Shown here in pieces: positions 51,691 to 60,590 of a stretch of DNA of 64,000 bases. The position numbers were made by a program, and so were the translations under genes. The notes under the pieces were generated by a model. The model ran no database searches. It had not been told where the DNA came from and saw only the letters and a program-made list of their open reading frames with translations. The stretch lies in NCBI RefSeq assembly GCF_003027925.1, contig NZ_PYPS01000003.1, positions 186,001 through 250,000 of the forward strand, in the 5' to 3' direction. How positions within the stretch are numbered: the stretch's first letter is position 1; every line of letters starts with the position of its first letter. Source of the DNA: Micromonospora sp. RP3T (GTDB lineage: Bacteria; Actinomycetota; Actinomycetes; Mycobacteriales; Micromonosporaceae).

Positions 51691-53472
51691 ATGTGCGGGA
51701 TCAGCGGTGAGGCCCGGTTCGACGGGGCCACCCCCGACGCGGGCGCGGTGACCCGGATGACCGAGGCCATGCGCTCGCGCGGCCCCGACGGCCAGGGGCG
51801 GTGGAACGACGGCTGGGTCACCCTGGGGCACCGCCGGTTGACCGTGATCGACCTGACCGAGACCGGCGACCAGCCGATGGTCCGGGACGACCTCGGGCTC
51901 GCCCTGGTCTTCAACGGTTGCGTCTACAACTATCCCGAGCTGCGCGACGAGCTGCGGGCGGCCGGGCACACCTTCCGATCGACGAGCGACACCGAGGTGA
52001 TCCTGGTCGCGTACGCCCAGTGGGGCGAACGGTTCGTCGACCACCTGGTCGGCATGTTCGCCGTCGCGCTGGTGGACCGGCGGCGCCGCCGCCTCGTGCT
52101 GGCCCGGGACCGGCTGGGCATCAAGCCGCTCTACCTCGCCGAGTCACCCGGCCGGCTGCGGTTCGCCTCCACCCTGCCGGCCCTGCTGGCCGCCGGCGAC
52201 GTGGACACCGGCATCGACCCGGTCGCGCTGCACCACTACCTGTCCTGGCACTCGATCGTGCCGGCGCCGCGCACCATCCTGCGCGGCGTGCGGAAGCTCC
52301 CGCCGGCCACCGTCCGGGTGGTGGAGGCCGACGGGAGCACCCGCGAACACGTCTACTGGCGGCCTGACTACCAGCGCGACCCGGCCCACGACGGGATGGA
52401 CGCCGGCGACTGGCGGGCCGCGATCGGAGACGCGCTGCGCACCGCGGTACGCCGTCGGCTGGTCGCCGACGTGCCGGTCGGGGTGCTGCTCTCCGGCGGC
52501 CTCGACTCCAGCATGATCGTCGCGCTGCTCGACGGGGCCGGGCAGCACCACCTCCAGACGTTCAGCATCGGCTTCGACAGCCGGGGCGACGAGTCCGGCG
52601 ACGAGTTCCACTACTCCGACCTGGTCGCCCGCACCTTCGACACCGACCACCACCGCATCCGCCTCGCCGACGGCGACCTCGGCCCGGCCGTCCGCGCCAC
52701 CGTGGCGGCCATGACCGAACCAATGGGCAGCCACGACGTGGTGGCCTTCCACCTGCTCTCCGAGCAGGTCGCCCGACACGTGAAGGTGGCGCAGTCCGGG
52801 CAGGGCGCCGACGAGGTGTTCGCCGGCTACGGCTACCACCACCGGCTCGCGCAGGCGGCCCGCGCCGACGCCGCCGCGGAGTTCACCGCCGCGTTCTTCG
52901 ACCGCGACCACGCCGAGCTGAACCGGGTGGTCGACCCGGCGTACGCCTGCGACGCCGACGTCAGCGGCGAGCTGGTCGCCGCGGAACTGGCCGCGCCGGG
53001 CGCGGAGACCGCGGTGGACGCGGTGCTGCGCCTGGACACCCACCTGATGCTCCCCGACGACCCGGTCAAACGGGTCGACAGCATGAGCATGGCCTGGGGG
53101 CTGGAGGTGCGCACGCCCTTCCTCGACCAGGACCTGGTGACGCTCGCCGCCGCCTGCCCTCCCGAGCACAAACTGGCAGGGGGCGGCAAGGGCGTGCTCA
53201 AGGACGTGGCCCGGGAGGTGCTGCCGGCCGAGGTCATCGACCGGCCCAAGGGCTACTTCCCGGTGCCGGCGCTGCGCAACGTCGACGGCCCGGTGCGGGA
53301 GTTGGTGATCGAGGCGCTCGACGCGCCCGAGGCCCGCCGGCGTGGCCTGTTCCGTCGGGCCTACGTGGACGAGTTGCTCGCCGAGCCGGACCGGGCGCAG
53401 GCCGCCGCCGGCAGCAACAAGCTGTGGCAACTGGGTCTGCTGGAGCTGTGGCTCCAGTCGCACGGCGTCTGA
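51691..53472 (+). CDS. Class II glutamine amidotransferase, asparagine-synthase type
   Basis: This 593-residue enzyme uses glutamine-derived ammonia to amidate an acid via an acyl-adenylate. Cys2 of [12 protein letters not shown] is the glutaminase nucleophile. [20 protein letters not shown] and [14 protein letters not shown] complete that domain. The synthase domain carries the pyrophosphate loop [18 protein letters not shown] near residue 267. [18 protein letters not shown] and [20 protein letters not shown] are typical of the N-acetylglutaminylglutamine amide synthase subgroup as well as AsnB. The partner genes of that osmolyte pathway are not adjacent, so the acceptor remains open. Confidence 0.87.
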   Translation: MCGISGEARFDGATPDAGAVTRMTEAMRSRGPDGQGRWNDGWVTLGHRRLTVIDLTETGDQPMVRDDLGLALVFNGCVYNYPELRDELRAAGHTFRSTSDTEVILVAYAQWGERFVDHLVGMFAVALVDRRRRRLVLARDRLGIKPLYLAESPGRLRFASTLPALLAAGDVDTGIDPVALHHYLSWHSIVPAPRTILRGVRKLPPATVRVVEADGSTREHVYWRPDYQRDPAHDGMDAGDWRAAIGDALRTAVRRRLVADVPVGVLLSGGLDSSMIVALLDGAGQHHLQTFSIGFDSRGDESGDEFHYSDLVARTFDTDHHRIRLADGDLGPAVRATVAAMTEPMGSHDVVAFHLLSEQVARHVKVAQSGQGADEVFAGYGYHHRLAQAARADAAAEFTAAFFDRDHAELNRVVDPAYACDADVSGELVAAELAAPGAETAVDAVLRLDTHLMLPDDPVKRVDSMSMAWGLEVRTPFLDQDLVTLAAACPPEHKLAGGGKGVLKDVAREVLPAEVIDRPKGYFPVPALRNVDGPVRELVIEALDAPEARRRGLFRRAYVDELLAEPDRAQAAAGSNKLWQLGLLELWLQSHGV

Positions 53473-53489
53473 GCGGCGGGGGGAGCGCG

Positions 53490-53753
53490 GTGAAGTTCGT
53501 CATCGAGAGCGAGACCGACGGCCGGGTCGGTTTCACGGTGCTGGGCGGCGACGGCCAGGTGCTCGCCACCGGCCGCCCCTGTCCGGACAAGGGCTCGGCG
53601 CTGGCCGCGATCGGGGAGCTGATGCACGGGCTCGGCGACGCCTGCATCGAGGACCGCACCGAGACGACCGCACCGCCTCCACCGACGGCGACCAGCGAGA
53701 TCGGCGGCGGCGACATGTCGGCCATCGGTCGCTCCGGCATCCCCCCGGTCTGA
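53490..53753 (+). CDS. Small DUF1508 (YegP-like) protein
   Basis: An 87-residue peptide whose first 45 residues follow the DUF1508 pattern: KFVIESETDGRVGFTVLGGD, then GQVLATGRPCPDKGSALAAI. DUF1508 modules are small beta-beta-beta-alpha units of unknown function. The C-terminal 30 residues are low-complexity. GTG 53490 follows GGGGGGAG. It sits 17 nt behind the amidotransferase gene and may be its cotranscribed accessory. Confidence 0.65.
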   Translation: MKFVIESETDGRVGFTVLGGDGQVLATGRPCPDKGSALAAIGELMHGLGDACIEDRTETTAPPPPTATSEIGGGDMSAIGRSGIPPV

Positions 53754-53775
53754 GCGCCCCGCGCCCCTCATCCCG

Positions 53776-53837
53776 CCCTGTTTCCCGGAAAGAGTGGCCA
53801 TCCGGGCCCTGAAAGCCACTCTTTCCGGGAAACAGGG
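53776..53837. terminator. Long perfect inverted repeat between convergent genes
   Basis: Two 23-bp arms (53776-53798 and 53815-53837) are exact reverse complements around a 16-nt loop. With a 2-nt bulge the pairing continues to TCCCG/CGGGA. Such a stem between convergent genes could be a bidirectional terminator, but it lacks a T-tract and is longer and more AT-balanced than usual, so a dispersed repeat (MITE- or REP-like) is also possible. Confidence 0.6.
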
Positions 53838-53847
53838 GGCGGGACGC

Positions 53848-54546
53848 CTAGGACGGCGCGTAGGGGCGGCGGGTGAGCGTCGCGTACGCCATCGTGGTGA
53901 GCGTGACGATGTCGAACACCGGCACGCCGAGCCGCGCCTGGATCCGGTGGGCGAACGGCACCAGGTCGGTGCACTCGATCACCAGCGCGCCCAGGTCGGG
54001 GTGGGCGCGGGCCAGCGCGTCCACCCGGTCGTCCACCTCGGCGGCCAGCCGGTCCACGTCGAGCGCGTCCCGCCGCCCCTGGAGCATCACCTCACGGAAC
54101 TCCGGCTGCCCGGCCATGCCGGTGACCGCGACCGGCACGTCCGCCGCGCCGACCGCCGCCAGGTGCCGTGGCGTCAGCGCCGCCTCGTCGGCGACCAGCA
54201 GCCCGACGGTACGCCCGACCATCCGGTGCACCATCGGCAGCTGCACCAGGCTCGACGACCACAGCGGCACGTCCACCGCGGCGGCCAGCTCGGCCTGGAA
54301 CAGCACCAGGAACCCGCACGCCCCGGTGATGCCGGCGACGCCGGCGGCCTGGAGGTCCCGGGCCGCGTCGACGAACGGCGCCAGCAGCGTCGGGTCGGCG
54401 TCGCGGACCAGCCGCTGCGGCGTGGCCCCCTCCACCACCCGGTAGCGCACCGGGAAGTCGAACGTGGCCGGGTTGCGGATGTGCCCGGGAATCTTGTCGA
54501 AGCTGGTGTCGAGGCAGAGCACCCCGATCTCCGGTCGGTCGCCCAT
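53848..54546 (-). CDS. Asp/Glu/hydantoin racemase family protein
   Basis: In this 232-residue enzyme of the two-cysteine racemase fold, the catalytic pair fits as Cys in GITGACGFLVLFQ near residue 80 and Cys in GALVIECTDLVPF near residue 192. Both are intact, so a cofactor-independent 1,1-proton transfer on an amino acid or similar acid is likely. Some relatives are maleate isomerases or decarboxylases, so the substrate is open. It is the last gene of the minus-strand encapsulin operon, with its ATG overlapping the TGA of the FAD oxidase gene. Confidence 0.8.
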   Translation of the reverse strand: MGDRPEIGVLCLDTSFDKIPGHIRNPATFDFPVRYRVVEGATPQRLVRDADPTLLAPFVDAARDLQAAGVAGITGACGFLVLFQAELAAAVDVPLWSSSLVQLPMVHRMVGRTVGLLVADEAALTPRHLAAVGAADVPVAVTGMAGQPEFREVMLQGRRDALDVDRLAAEVDDRVDALARAHPDLGALVIECTDLVPFAHRIQARLGVPVFDIVTLTTMAYATLTRRPYAPS

Positions 54547-55823
54547 CAGCTCCCCCTCCGGAAGCGGTCCAGCGCGAACGTCCGCGCCGGCAGGGTCGGT
54601 GCCACGCCGGTGACGAGCTGGGCGAGCAGCTCACCGCCGGCCGGGGCCAGCCCCATCCCGATGTGCCCGTGACCGGTGGCCACGCTGACGTTGTCCCAGC
54701 CGCCGGCCCGGCCGATCAGCGGCAGACTGTCCGGCGTGCACGGGCGCAGCCCGCTCCACACGTCGAGTCGCCGGCCGGTGTCCAGCGCCGGCAGGTAACG
54801 CCGGGCGGTACGCAGGATGCCGTCCACCCGGCGCGGCGAGATCGAGGCGTCCAGCCCGGACAGCTCCAGCGTGCCGCCGACGCGTACCCGGTCACCCAGC
54901 GGCATCACCGCGACCTTGCCCTCGCTGAGCAGCACCGGCCGGGTGGGCGTGCCCGGCCCGGCCGGGAGCGTGACGGTGTAGCCCTTGGCCGGTTGCAGCG
55001 TCAGCCCGACGCCGAGCATCCGGGCGCACGCCGTCGACCACACCCCGGCGGCCACCACCACCTCGCTCGCGCGCAGGTCGCCCCGGGCGGTCCGCACCGT
55101 CCGCACCCGACGGCCGGTCGTCTCGAAACCGCGCACCTCGGCGCCGGTGACGATCTCCACGCCGCGGGCCCGCAACGCCTCGGCGAGACCGACCAGGAAC
55201 GCCGGGATGCGCAGCGCCGCGCCCTCCTCGTTGAGCAGCGCGCCGGCCACCGCGAAGTCGACCCCCGGCTCCAGCCGGGCCAGCTCCGCCCGGCCCAGGT
55301 CGCGCAGCGGCACCCCGCGGGCGGTCGCCGCGCGGATCGTGCGACGCGCCTGCGCGTACCCCTGCTCGGTGTGGCAGGCCAGGATCATGCCGCGTTCGGT
55401 GAGCGTGCCGGCCAGCTCGTCCTCGGCGCACATCCCGCGCAGCAGCGCCAGGCTGCGTTGCTTGAGCGCGAGCAGCGTCTCGAAGCCGGCGCGGGCGTGC
55501 CGCTCGGTGCAGTGCCGGCGGAACTGCCACAGCCAGGCCAGCAGCGCGGCATCCAGCCGGGGCCGGACCGAGAACGGGCTCTCCGGGCTGAACAGCCAGC
55601 GGATGCCCTTGGCCGGCACCCCCGGCTCGGCCAGCGGCGCCGAGCCCTGGGTGCCGACGAAGCCGGTGTTCCCCGCCGAGCAGGCCGCCGCGTCCCCGAC
55701 CTCGCCCCGGTCGACCACCGTCACGGTGTGGCCGGCGCGGCGCAGGAACCAGGCACAGCACAGCCCGACCATGCCCGCGCCGATGACCAGGACGTCGGGG
55801 TCGGCGCGGGCGGGCGTCGTCAT
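54546..55823 (-). CDS. FAD-dependent amino-acid dehydrogenase/oxidase (DadA-like)
   Basis: This 425-residue DAO-superfamily flavoprotein has a dinucleotide-binding start VLVIGAGMVGLCCAWFLRRA, with GHTVTVVDRG for the ribose-binding acid. The C-terminal FAD and substrate region is GLRPCTPDSLPLIGRAGGWD and ATGHGHIGMGLAPAGGELLA. The layout is that of D-amino-acid dehydrogenases (DadA). Together with the racemase downstream, it would interconvert or oxidise an amino-acid precursor. It lies 12 bp downstream of the capsid-like gene and is likely cotranscribed with it, which makes it a possible enclosed cargo enzyme; this is inference. Confidence 0.87.
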   Translation of the reverse strand: MTTPARADPDVLVIGAGMVGLCCAWFLRRAGHTVTVVDRGEVGDAAACSAGNTGFVGTQGSAPLAEPGVPAKGIRWLFSPESPFSVRPRLDAALLAWLWQFRRHCTERHARAGFETLLALKQRSLALLRGMCAEDELAGTLTERGMILACHTEQGYAQARRTIRAATARGVPLRDLGRAELARLEPGVDFAVAGALLNEEGAALRIPAFLVGLAEALRARGVEIVTGAEVRGFETTGRRVRTVRTARGDLRASEVVVAAGVWSTACARMLGVGLTLQPAKGYTVTLPAGPGTPTRPVLLSEGKVAVMPLGDRVRVGGTLELSGLDASISPRRVDGILRTARRYLPALDTGRRLDVWSGLRPCTPDSLPLIGRAGGWDNVSVATGHGHIGMGLAPAGGELLAQLVTGVAPTLPARTFALDRFRRGS

Positions 55824-55835
55824 CGTCGCCGCCGG

Positions 55836-56714
55836 TCAGATCGTCACGACGAAGAAGCAGGTGGGCAGGTTGACCACGACCCGTTCCCAGATCTCCGCGC
55901 GCAACGCCACCCCCGGCTCGGCGAACGTGCCCGGCGGCGGCTCGGCGAACCCGATCGTGGACCGGCCGGCGTCGAACAGCAACGCGCCGTGGCCGAAGTC
56001 GCCGACGATCGCGGTGCCCGGGTCGACCAGCCGGGTACGCACGATGAAGACGCCGTTCTCCTCCACGTCCCGCATCAGCGTGCCGCTGCCGAGCAGCCGG
56101 TAGTAGTCGGCCGGGTTGATGATCAGCCCGTCGGCGGTGCTGCCCATCTGCTCGACCTCGTTGCAGGCGGACAGGATGGTCGAGGCGAACGGCCCCGGGT
56201 CGGTGAGCCGGCCCAGGTCCGGCATGGCCAGCAGCCCGCCCTCGCCGCGCAGGATGGTGTGGTTCTCGGCGGTGGCCAGCCGCACCACCAGCCGGTAGTC
56301 GATGAACTGGGCGAAACTGACCGGGTCCTCCCACAGCGTGTCCGGCACCTGCACCCACGCGGTGGTGGTGAGCAGCGGCGGGATGGGGGAGCGGTGGAAG
56401 TGGTTGGCCGCCTCCCGGCGCAGGTCCGCGCCGTCGACCGCCGGATCGTCCGGTCGGGGCGGGCTCTCGTGCCAGTAGAAGTCCTGCGGGTCCCGGGACA
56501 GGTCCACCACCTTCAGCATGTTCCGGGACGGGTAGCGCGGCTTGCGCCGGGAACTGGTCAGCGAGTCGGTGATCGTGACGTCGTAGTCGACGCTGGTGTC
56601 GAAGCCGTCCTTGGCGAACGCCTCGACGAACGTCGCGCCGGGCGACATCTGGGTCTTCCGCTCGGCGACCACCTCGGCGATGGTCCGCTTCACGGTGTCG
56701 GTCCGCTGCTGCAT
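55836..56714 (-). CDS. HK97-fold capsid-like shell protein (putative natural-product encapsulin)
   Basis: This 292-residue protein has the C-terminal signature of HK97 phage-capsid/encapsulin proteins: DGLIINPADYYRLLGSGTLM near residue 190, then GTAIVGDFGHGALLFD and VALRAEIWERVVVNLPTCFF near the end. It lacks the ~100-residue scaffold (delta) domain of phage HK97 gp5, and no portal, protease, terminase or tail gene is nearby. The N-terminus (FVEAFAKDGFDTSVDYDVTI) corresponds to the arm and E-loop region. It is embedded among tailoring enzymes, as described for the Family 3 'natural product' encapsulins of actinobacteria (from memory). It would self-assemble into a protein shell around a pathway enzyme. 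ATG 56714 follows GGAGGGGG. Confidence 0.8.
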   Translation of the reverse strand: MQQRTDTVKRTIAEVVAERKTQMSPGATFVEAFAKDGFDTSVDYDVTITDSLTSSRRKPRYPSRNMLKVVDLSRDPQDFYWHESPPRPDDPAVDGADLRREAANHFHRSPIPPLLTTTAWVQVPDTLWEDPVSFAQFIDYRLVVRLATAENHTILRGEGGLLAMPDLGRLTDPGPFASTILSACNEVEQMGSTADGLIINPADYYRLLGSGTLMRDVEENGVFIVRTRLVDPGTAIVGDFGHGALLFDAGRSTIGFAEPPPGTFAEPGVALRAEIWERVVVNLPTCFFVVTI

Positions 56715-56728
56715 GTGTCGCCCCCTCC

Positions 56729-57568
56729 TCAGGCCGGCTTGCGGGCGACGAACATGCCCCAGCCGAACTCGCCCCGGTCGATCGCCGCCTGGATCTCGTC
56801 GCACGACTCGGCGAAGCCGAGGATCCAGGTCCGCGCCGCCTCGTCCGCCGTGCCGTCCGCCCGCTCCCGGGCGGTGCGGCCCAGCACCCGGTACGTCTGC
56901 CGGATGTGCGCGTCCAGGCTGCGAGCCACCACGTCCACGAACCCGGCCTCGGCCAGCGCCTCGCGGTAGCCGTCCAGCGAGTAGCCGCCGTTCCAGCGCA
57001 CCCGGTCGTAGACGTGCCGGCGGGCCGCCTCGCCGATCCGCTCGGTCGGCTGGAGGAAGTCGGAGACCGCCAGCACCCCGCCCGGCGCGAGCACCCGGAA
57101 CATCTCGGCGTGGCTGCGCGGCTTCTCCGGCACCAGGAACAGCGCGTCCTGGCTGACCACGTGCGTGAACGTGCCGTCGGCGTACGGCATGGCGGTGGCC
57201 GAGCCGTGCCGGAACCGGACGTCCAGCCCGGCGCCCCGCTCGGCGCGCCGCTGCTCGGCGAAGCGCACCCGCTCGATGCTCAGGTCCAGCCCCTCGCCCC
57301 GGCACCCGGTGCGCCCGGCCAGCCGCAGCAGGAAGTTGCCGCAGCCGCACCCGACGTCGAGCACGTTCGAGGAGGCGTCGATGCCGGCGTCGTCGGCGAG
57401 GATGTCCGAGGTCCGGTCCGCCGCCGCGTGGTAGTCGGTGTCGTCGTCCCCGGCGAAGTAGCCGGTGTGCAGCACGCCCTCGCTGTCCCAGAAACTGAGG
57501 TACGTCTGCGTGGTCTGGTCGAAGAACTCGGAGACGTCCCGCTCGGTGAACTGGCTGGTCGTCGACAT
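56729..57568 (-). CDS. SAM-dependent methyltransferase (class I)
   Basis: This 279-residue small-molecule methyltransferase has the SAM-binding motif I VLDVGCGCGNFLLRL near residue 68. The acidic loop GLDLSIERV, motif II GTFTHVVSQDALFLVPE and motif III GGVLAVSDFL are also present. The C-terminal SLDGYREALAEAGFVDVVAR is as in the sarcosine/tocopherol-like subgroup. N- or C-methylation of an amino-acid-derived intermediate is plausible. The ATG at 57568 has GAGGGA at 6 nt; a GTG two codons earlier is less likely. It precedes the shell-protein gene by 14 bp. Confidence 0.87.
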   Translation of the reverse strand: MSTTSQFTERDVSEFFDQTTQTYLSFWDSEGVLHTGYFAGDDDTDYHAAADRTSDILADDAGIDASSNVLDVGCGCGNFLLRLAGRTGCRGEGLDLSIERVRFAEQRRAERGAGLDVRFRHGSATAMPYADGTFTHVVSQDALFLVPEKPRSHAEMFRVLAPGGVLAVSDFLQPTERIGEAARRHVYDRVRWNGGYSLDGYREALAEAGFVDVVARSLDAHIRQTYRVLGRTARERADGTADEAARTWILGFAESCDEIQAAIDRGEFGWGMFVARKPA

Positions 57569-57598
57569 GGGCACTCCCTCGTGCGGCGGTCGGGTGGA

Positions 57599-58438
57599 TC
57601 AGGCGTAGGTGTCCTTGCGGACGCCGGTCAGGTGGGGCAGGTCGGGGCCGGTGGCGGCGGCGCCGCCGTCGATCAGGTGCACGCCGGCGGTCACGTACGA
57701 CGCCCGCTCGCTGGCCAGGAACGCGGCCATCGCGGCCACCTCCTCGGGACGGGCCAGCCGGCCGAGCGCGCTGTGGTGACCCATCGCGGCCAGCCGCGCC
57801 TCCACGTCGCCGTCCGCGCCGGCCAGCCGCGCCGCCGCGCGTTCCATCGGCGGGGTACGCACACCGCCGGGCGCGAGCACGTTCACGGTGATGCCGTCGC
57901 GGCCCACGTCGACGGCGAGCCCCTGCGCGAAGCGGACCAGCGCCGCCCGGGTCACCCCGGACAGCACCAGCGGACCGATCGGCACGCAGGCGGTCTCGGA
58001 GGCGACCAGCAGCAGCCGGCCCCAGCCGGCGGCGCGCATGTGCGGCAGCGCGGCCGTCGACACCGCGACCGCGGGCAGCAGCACCCGCTCGACGGCCGCC
58101 CGGTAGTCCTCGACGCCGAACCCGGCGGCGGTGCCGACCGGCGGGCTGCCGCCGCTGACCAGCAGCACGTCCGTCCCGCCCAGGTCGGCGGCGACGTCGT
58201 CGATCCAGCGGGCGGCGGCGGCCGTGTCGGTGAGGTCCACGGCGGTGGCGCTGACCCGTCCGGTGGCCACCGACGCCAGTTCCCGTTCGGCCGCGGCCAG
58301 GCGTGCCGGGTCCCGGCCGCAGACCGCCACGTGCGCGCCCTCGGCGGCGAACTCCCTCGCGCAGGCCAGCCCGATGCCGCTGGTGCCGCCGGCGACCAGC
58401 GCCACCCGCCCCTTGAGCCCCAGATCCACGTCCGTCAC
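57599..58438 (-). CDS. Atypical short-chain dehydrogenase/reductase lacking YxxxK
   Basis: This 279-residue SDR-fold protein has the cofactor motif ALVAGGTSGIGLACARE, with CGRDPARL suggesting NADP(H). SGGSPPVGTAAG stands at the NAG position and NVLAPGGVRTPPM in the later loop. The catalytic Ser remains (VASETACVPIG), but the usual Tyr-x-x-x-Lys is replaced by a Ser and Arg in PLVLSGVTRAALVRFAQGLA. An atypical SDR group with this LSxxxR pattern exists, so it may use another general acid. The GTG start overlaps the sulfotransferase stop as GTGA. Confidence 0.83.
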   Translation of the reverse strand: MTDVDLGLKGRVALVAGGTSGIGLACAREFAAEGAHVAVCGRDPARLAAAERELASVATGRVSATAVDLTDTAAAARWIDDVAADLGGTDVLLVSGGSPPVGTAAGFGVEDYRAAVERVLLPAVAVSTAALPHMRAAGWGRLLLVASETACVPIGPLVLSGVTRAALVRFAQGLAVDVGRDGITVNVLAPGGVRTPPMERAAARLAGADGDVEARLAAMGHHSALGRLARPEEVAAMAAFLASERASYVTAGVHLIDGGAAATGPDLPHLTGVRKDTYA

Positions 58439-59400
58439 CTCTCCGTCTCGCCGACGCGGGCCGCCGCGCCGGGATGCGTCCGGGCCGTTGCGTCGGACCG
58501 GTAGCCGTAGCGGGTGGACAACGGCCAGGCCAGCGCCGCCACGGCCAGCCGTTGCCGGCCGGTCAGCGTCCGCCGCCACCCGTCGTCGGTGTCCCGGATG
58601 ACGGTCGGGCCGGTCCGGAACCGGTCCGGGTTGCCGGTGACCGTGTGGTTGCCGCGCAGCGCGACGGTCCGGTCGTGGACCGGGTTGCCGGCCGGGTCGA
58701 CGCCGACCAGCCGCAGCAGCGCGTCGACCGTGCCGGCCGGATCGGCGGCGAAGTCCTCGTACCGCAGCAGCATCGACCGGTCGGGGTGCCGGCGGTTGAT
58801 CGCCGCCGAGGCCAGGTTGAACCCGTGCCAGTACGCGGTGCTGCGCGCCGCCGACATGGCGTAGACGTACTCCTTCGGCTCCCGCCACGAGTGCGCCACC
58901 GCGCGCGGATCGCGGACCAGGTGCAGCCAGTACGGTTCGACGCCGGGCACGTGCGGCAGCAGGGCCGACTCACCCGGGATCTTGGTGCTGTCCACGATCA
59001 CGCGGGCGCCGGTGCGCGCGGCCACCTCCCGGTAGACCGCGCCGAGCAGGTCGGCGTGCGCGCGGGTGTCCGCGTCGGACGCGCCCCGGCGCAGCACCCG
59101 CCAGGTGTGCCGGGTCCGCAGCCGGGCGCGTTGCCGCCGGATCACCTCGGCGGCGTGCGCGTCGGCCGACACGCCGGCCGGGCGGCCGACCGGCAGCACC
59201 GCCGACCACAGCGGGCAGGCGGTCAGCGCCTCGCCGCAGCCGCAGCGGTCGTTGACGCCGCGCCCGGTCGAGTTCTTCCACAGGAAGTGCAGTTCACCGA
59301 CGTGCGCCACGCCGGGCACCTCGCCGAGGACGTTGCCGATGATGGTGCTGCCGTTGCGGCACCAGCCGGTGACGCTGAGCACGGTCACGGGAGCGCTCAT
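58435..59400 (-). CDS. PAPS-dependent sulfotransferase
   Basis: This 321-residue cytosolic sulfotransferase would move sulfate from PAPS to a hydroxyl or amine. The 5'-phosphosulfate loop is VTGWCRNGSTIIGNVLGEVP (residues 10-29). The 3'-phosphate-binding region is YWLHLVRDPRAVAHSWREPK near residue 178. A Cys cluster CGCGEALTACPLW near residue 54 is common in this bacterial group. It overlaps both neighbours by 4 nt (MFS upstream, SDR downstream). Sulfotransferase plus SDR plus methyltransferase beside the shell protein is the core argument for a sulfated natural product. Confidence 0.87.
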   Translation of the reverse strand: MSAPVTVLSVTGWCRNGSTIIGNVLGEVPGVAHVGELHFLWKNSTGRGVNDRCGCGEALTACPLWSAVLPVGRPAGVSADAHAAEVIRRQRARLRTRHTWRVLRRGASDADTRAHADLLGAVYREVAARTGARVIVDSTKIPGESALLPHVPGVEPYWLHLVRDPRAVAHSWREPKEYVYAMSAARSTAYWHGFNLASAAINRRHPDRSMLLRYEDFAADPAGTVDALLRLVGVDPAGNPVHDRTVALRGNHTVTGNPDRFRTGPTVIRDTDDGWRRTLTGRQRLAVAALAWPLSTRYGYRSDATARTHPGAAARVGETER

Positions 59401-60590
59401 GCCCGTACCTCCATCGGCGTCTCGCTGCCGACGGGCCGGCCGATGCGCAACGCCATCGCGGCGGCCACCGCCGCGCCGGCCGCGCCGGCGACGAACACCG
59501 CCGGGTAGCCGAACCCGGCCGCGACCAGCCCGGTCGCCGGCCCCCACACCGCCAGACCGAGATCCCAGAACGACGTGTACGCGCCGATCGCCGCGCCCTG
59601 CCGCGCCGGATCGGTGCGGTTCATCACCATCAGCGCCAGCGACGGGTGCAGCAGCGAGAACCCGACGCCCATCACCACGCTGCCGACCACCGCCACCGCA
59701 AGGTTCGGGGCGACCGCGATGACCAGCAGGCCGACCGCCTCGCCCACCCCGCACCAGGTGGCCACCCGCCGGGGGCCGAGCCGGTCGGGCAGGTGCCCGA
59801 TGATCAGGCGGGTGCCGGCGTAGACGGCGCTGAAACAGCTCAGCACCACCACGCCGTGCCCGATGCCGCGGGCGTCCAGGTGCAGCACCACGAACGCGGC
59901 CAGGCCGGCGTACCCGGCGGCGCCGAACGTCAGCGCCACGCCGGGCAGCAGCGCGGGGCGCAGCAGCAGGCCCCCACCCTTGGCCGCCGGCGCGGTACGC
60001 GGTGGGGCCGGCACCAGTGCGACGAGCACGGCGCCGGCCGCCGGCGCGGCGGCGCTGAGCACCCACACCGCCGGGTAGCCGGCCTGCTGCACGGTCGCGC
60101 CGAGGAACGTGCCGGCGGAGATGCCGCCCCACATGCTCACCCCGTACAGGCCGATGAGCTGGCCGCGCCGGTGGTGCGGGGCGAGTTGGACGATCCACAC
60201 CGCCCCGGCGGTGAACAGCGCCGCCTCGCCGGCGCCGACCAGCAGCCGGACCGCCACCAACGCCGGCACGCCCAGCGGCGCCAGGTAGAGCAGCCCGCCG
60301 GCGGCCACCACGAGCGCACCGGTCAGCATCACGGTGCGGTGGCCGTGCCGGTCGGCGAGCGCGCCGGCGACCGGACGGACCAGCAGCGCGGTCACCGCGG
60401 TCACCGTGACCACCACGCCGACGGTGAGGTCGCCGGCGCCGTGCCGCTCGCGCAGGAAGCCGGGCAGCACCGGGATGACCGCGGTCAACCCGAGGTAGCC
60501 GGCGAAGAGCCCGCCGAGCAGGCCGACCAGCGCCCGCCGGGGCAGCGGCTTCTCCTCGGCGCCGGCGTCGGTCAGGGGCGCGCCGGTCAT
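59397..60590 (-). CDS. MFS transporter, probable exporter
   Basis: This 397-residue permease has 12 hydrophobic helices. The loop 2-3 signature is ALADRHGHRTVMLTG (motif A, residues 79-93), with the corresponding HLPDRLGPRRVATWCG after helix 8. VGAGEAALFTAGAVW in helix 5 is typical of drug/metabolite efflux MFS. It probably exports the cluster's product or confers self-resistance. It sits between the aminotransferase and sulfotransferase genes with 4-nt overlaps on both sides. Confidence 0.88.
   Translation of the reverse strand: MTGAPLTDAGAEEKPLPRRALVGLLGGLFAGYLGLTAVIPVLPGFLRERHGAGDLTVGVVVTVTAVTALLVRPVAGALADRHGHRTVMLTGALVVAAGGLLYLAPLGVPALVAVRLLVGAGEAALFTAGAVWIVQLAPHHRRGQLIGLYGVSMWGGISAGTFLGATVQQAGYPAVWVLSAAAPAAGAVLVALVPAPPRTAPAAKGGGLLLRPALLPGVALTFGAAGYAGLAAFVVLHLDARGIGHGVVVLSCFSAVYAGTRLIIGHLPDRLGPRRVATWCGVGEAVGLLVIAVAPNLAVAVVGSVVMGVGFSLLHPSLALMVMNRTDPARQGAAIGAYTSFWDLGLAVWGPATGLVAAGFGYPAVFVAGAAGAAVAAAMALRIGRPVGSETPMEVRA

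Noticed and set aside
55836..56714. Prophage remnant as the explanation for the HK97-fold gene
   Set aside because: No portal, protease, terminase, tail or integrase gene lies within the window, and the gene is embedded in a compact metabolic operon with 12-14 bp gaps.
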